This document shows positions 5,745-5,752 of a stretch of 5,752 nt of DNA, one piece after another. The stretch lies in the NCBI GenBank assembly GCA_003694775.1, contig RFJV01000386.1, positions 1 to 5,752 on the forward strand, written 5' to 3'. The position numbers and the translations under genes were made by a program. The notes below the pieces were generated by a model. The model did no database searches and was not told the origin of the DNA. It saw only the letters and a list, made by a program, of their open reading frames with translations. Source of the stretch: Chloroflexota bacterium (lineage in GTDB: Bacteria; Chloroflexota; Anaerolineae; 4572-78; J111). The number at the start of each line of letters is the position of its first letter. Positions within the stretch are counted from its first letter, which is position 1.

Positions 5745-5752
5745 TGAAGCGC

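Noticed and set aside
5574..5752. Possible purine riboswitch ahead of a nucleoside transporter
   Set aside because: The conserved three-way-junction core was not recognised, and the region is dominated by palindromic repeats. A covariance-model search would settle it.
1..5752. CRISPR array, tRNA/rRNA, toxin-antitoxin or phage genes
   Set aside because: No regularly spaced repeats, tRNA-like folds or corresponding proteins were seen on either strand. The window is almost fully occupied by the transporter operon.

Overview
The window carries one five-gene operon read entirely on the minus strand, from right to left: a BMP-family substrate-binding lipoprotein, a double-domain ABC ATPase, two ABC permeases, and an ADP-ribosylglycohydrolase-family protein that runs off the left edge. 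The first four genes have the composition and order of the Bacillus subtilis nupNOPQ (formerly yufNOPQ) guanosine importer and of the Treponema PnrA type of purine nucleoside transporter. A nucleoside importer is therefore the best functional guess, although the substrate cannot be proved from sequence. The GC-rich codons, the lipoprotein start with an LAAC lipobox and an Ala/Gly/Pro/Glu linker, and the short GC-rich intergenic palindromes fit a Chloroflexota (Anaerolineae or Caldilineae-like) bacterium. This placement is an inference with moderate confidence.

Layout. 1-693: N-terminal 231 residues of the glycohydrolase. 693-1706 and 1696-2829: two membrane permeases. 2826-4373: the ATPase. 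4374-4478: a 105-bp intercistronic gap with a strong stem-loop and a small tandem repeat. 4479-5573: the binding lipoprotein, with a near-perfect Shine-Dalgarno. 5574-5752: a non-coding leader/upstream region with a small hairpin and a compact 83-bp element that looks like a miniature inverted-repeat insertion flanked by 8-bp direct repeats. The downstream genes are joined by ATGA (4 bp), 11-bp and TAATG (1 bp) overlaps, which implies co-transcription and translational coupling.

How the parts work together (inference): the lipoprotein captures a nucleoside-like ligand outside the membrane, the two permeases form the channel, and the ATPase powers import through one functional ATP site. The glycohydrolase, translationally coupled to the last permease, may act on an N- or O-linked ribosyl compound derived from the imported substrate. 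The stem-loop after the lipoprotein gene probably keeps lipoprotein output higher than that of the membrane and ATPase subunits. The least expected features are the miniature-element-like structure upstream of the operon and the glycohydrolase coupled to a nucleoside-type importer.
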